Below, one piece after another: positions 4,968 through 6,137 of a DNA stretch of 6,137 nt; positions within the stretch are counted from its first letter, which is position 1, and each line of letters begins with the position of its first letter. Below the pieces are notes generated by a model that worked only from the letters and a program-made list of their open reading frames with translations, made no database searches and was not told the DNA's origin. The stretch is from an uncultured Collinsella sp. (GTDB lineage Bacteria; Actinomycetota; Coriobacteriia; Coriobacteriales; Coriobacteriaceae): NCBI GenBank assembly GCA_902475445.1, contig CABRZN010000109.1:1-6137 (forward strand), in the 5' to 3' direction. Made by a program: the position numbers and the translations under genes.

Positions 4968-5168
4968 CTAAGCCAGTGCAGCTCGCGTATCAAGCAGAGC
5001 CTTTGCAATCGCAGCCGTAACCTCGCTCGAACGGTCGCTCGATGGCATCGATGTCATGACGCTCATGACATAGGTACGGCCATCGATGTCGATGAGGCCT
5101 GCATCGCATGTCGAATAGTAGCCGTCCTCGCTGATCCAACCCGCCTTGTTACACATCTTAAAAGGTAG
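4968..5168 (-). pseudogene. C-terminal stub of a class A beta-lactamase-like serine hydrolase
   Basis: The frame reads LPFK then MCNKAGWISEDG and continues through DAGLIDIDGRTYVMSVMTSMP to ALLDTRAALA. This matches the end of beta-lactamase2-type serine hydrolases: an NKAGW box in the place of the K-T/S-G triad, then the DAG...GRxYVxxVMT strand pair, then a C-terminal helix. Only about 66 residues remain before an in-frame TGA (5171-5169); a full enzyme is about 260-300 residues, so the SxxK and SDN motifs are absent. Only 16 bases separate that TGA from the pflA stop, so the missing part has been deleted rather than frameshifted. No good Shine-Dalgarno precedes the Met at 5156. I judge it non-functional as an enzyme. 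It lies just upstream of mtnN, on the same strand. Confidence 0.75.
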
Positions 5169-5187
5169 TCAATTTGGGACGGGCTTG

Positions 5188-6006
5188 TTAGCCGATGGCC
5201 GACCTGAGCTCCGCACGGCGCTTTTTCATACCGGCCATAACGGCATTGCGCAACTCGGGCATGCGCGCGGTATCCATCTGTGGAACGCCCTCGAGCTTAT
5301 AGGGAATCCCCAGCTGCTCGTATTTGACGACACCCATGGTGTGATACGGCAGCATCTCCAGGCCGACCACGTTATGCCACGGGGCGATTAGACGACCGAG
5401 TGCCTCGCACTCCTCCACCGTGTCGGTAATGCCCGGCACTACCACGTGGCGGATAACGACCTTAATCTTGCGACGCGCGAGCTCATCACCAAACGCCAGA
5501 ATGCGTGCGGAATCGCAGCCGGTCAGCTTTTTATGCTCAGCCGGATCGGCATGCTTGATGTCGAGCAGCACCATGTCGGTCTCGTTGAGAACGGCATCGA
5601 ACTTCTCGGGGCGGTTGGGATCAAACGCATAACCGCAGCTATCCAGGCAGGTATGCACGCGGCCATCGGGATTGTTGTGCATTGCACGGAATAGGTCGGC
5701 CAAAAACTCAGGCTGCAGGAGCGGTTCACCGCCCGAAACGGTAATGCCGCCGCTGCGGTAAAACTCATGGTTACTCTGAAACTCGTCCATCAGGTGTTCG
5801 ACGGTCACCATGGTGCCGCCGTTGACCGACCAGGTATCGGGATTGTGGCAATACGCGCAGCGCATGGGACAGCCCTGAACAAACACCACAAAGCGAATGC
5901 CGGGTCCGTCGACCGTTCCCATCGTCTCGATTGAATGCACGCGGCCTAGGGCAAACGCAGAGTCCTCGGGATGAGCGTCCACACCCTCAAGCGTCATTTC
6001 TGCCAT
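5188..6006 (-). CDS. pflA: Pyruvate formate-lyase activating enzyme (radical SAM)
   Basis: A cytoplasmic radical-SAM protein that uses a [4Fe-4S] cluster and SAM to place the glycyl radical on pyruvate formate-lyase, enabling anaerobic cleavage of pyruvate to acetyl-CoA and formate. The 272-residue product contains the PflA opening GRVHSIETMGTVDGPGIRFVVF (21-42), the cluster motif CPMRCAYC with C46, C50 and C53 followed by HNPDTW, SGGEPLLQPEF (91-101), LLDIKH (147-152) and RHVVVPGITD (186-195). No extra ferredoxin-like cysteine cluster follows the radical-SAM motif, which argues for PflA over other glycyl-radical activases. I use ATG 6006 with an AAGG 8 bases upstream; the frame stays open to 6123 but that extension does not look like protein of this family. 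An ATG at 5997 is an alternative. The usual partner pflB is not in the window; it could lie beyond 6137. Confidence 0.94.
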   Translation of the reverse strand: MAEMTLEGVDAHPEDSAFALGRVHSIETMGTVDGPGIRFVVFVQGCPMRCAYCHNPDTWSVNGGTMVTVEHLMDEFQSNHEFYRSGGITVSGGEPLLQPEFLADLFRAMHNNPDGRVHTCLDSCGYAFDPNRPEKFDAVLNETDMVLLDIKHADPAEHKKLTGCDSARILAFGDELARRKIKVVIRHVVVPGITDTVEECEALGRLIAPWHNVVGLEMLPYHTMGVVKYEQLGIPYKLEGVPQMDTARMPELRNAVMAGMKKRRAELRSAIG

Positions 6007-6137
6007 TCGCGCTACCTTGCCTCTCCTTGGATGCAACCAATTAAAATGCCAGAGCCATTCTAGCCCATACGCATGATGGTGAAATGGTTTAGCGGTCAAT
6101 TGGGTTGTTCTATTTGACCCCACGCAAGAGCGGCGGG
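6007..6137 (-). promoter_or_regulatory. Non-coding upstream region of pflA with weak promoter candidates
   Basis: On the minus strand, TAGAAT (6062-6057) is a good -10 candidate, but no convincing -35 lies at the right distance. A 6-bp inverted repeat, GGTCAA (6094-6099) with TTGACC (6114-6119), lies further upstream. I see no clear terminator or gene end here. The region suggests that pflA may have its own promoter rather than being only read through from an upstream gene. Confidence 0.3.

Noticed and set aside
6007..6123. N-terminal extension of pflA to 6123
   Set aside because: The added residues are basic and histidine-rich, unlike the family, and the DNA looks like a promoter region; ATG 6006 gives a normal-length protein.

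Overview
The window looks like part of the chromosome of a gut-type, moderately high-GC anaerobe, most likely an actinobacterium of the Coriobacteriia (Collinsella-like). This rests on the GC-rich codon use of the housekeeping genes, a pyruvate formate-lyase activase (anaerobic fermentation), and accessory proteins of kinds common in gut anaerobes. The assignment is an inference from style, not from a marker gene.

Layout, left to right. Positions 1-827 (+) hold the 3' part of thrB (homoserine kinase), cut by the window edge. Positions 828-1224 are non-coding. They hold a 117-base hairpin with perfect 27-bp outer arms, a degenerate partial copy of its right part, and an AT-rich stretch that probably carries a promoter. 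Positions 1225-1869 (+) encode a small secreted protein (DUF5626-like in appearance) followed after 24 bases by an unannotated 34-residue single-span membrane peptide, then a rho-independent-type terminator. Positions 2071-3418 (-) hold a two-gene overlapping cassette: a DUF3990-like, putatively ADP-ribosyltransferase-fold protein, followed by a protein with a C-terminal XRE helix-turn-helix. It looks like a toxin-antitoxin module. In front of it lie two identical-arm 16-bp palindromes nested in a perfect 19-bp inverted repeat, the probable autoregulatory operator.

Positions 3520-4889 (-) hold the housekeeping pair mtnN (MTA/SAH nucleosidase) then engB (ribosome-assembly GTPase), 38 bases apart and probably co-transcribed. 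Positions 4968-5168 (-) hold the C-terminal stub of a class A beta-lactamase-like serine hydrolase, a pseudogene. Positions 5188-6006 (-) hold pflA, followed to the window end by its non-coding upstream region.

Taken together, core genes (thrB on one side; engB, mtnN and pflA on the other) flank a visibly AT-richer accessory block of about 2.3 kb. The block carries a secreted protein with a membrane peptide and a putative toxin-antitoxin module. The most interesting item is that module, with its operator, which may double as the engB terminator, and its antitoxin of apparently three-part architecture.
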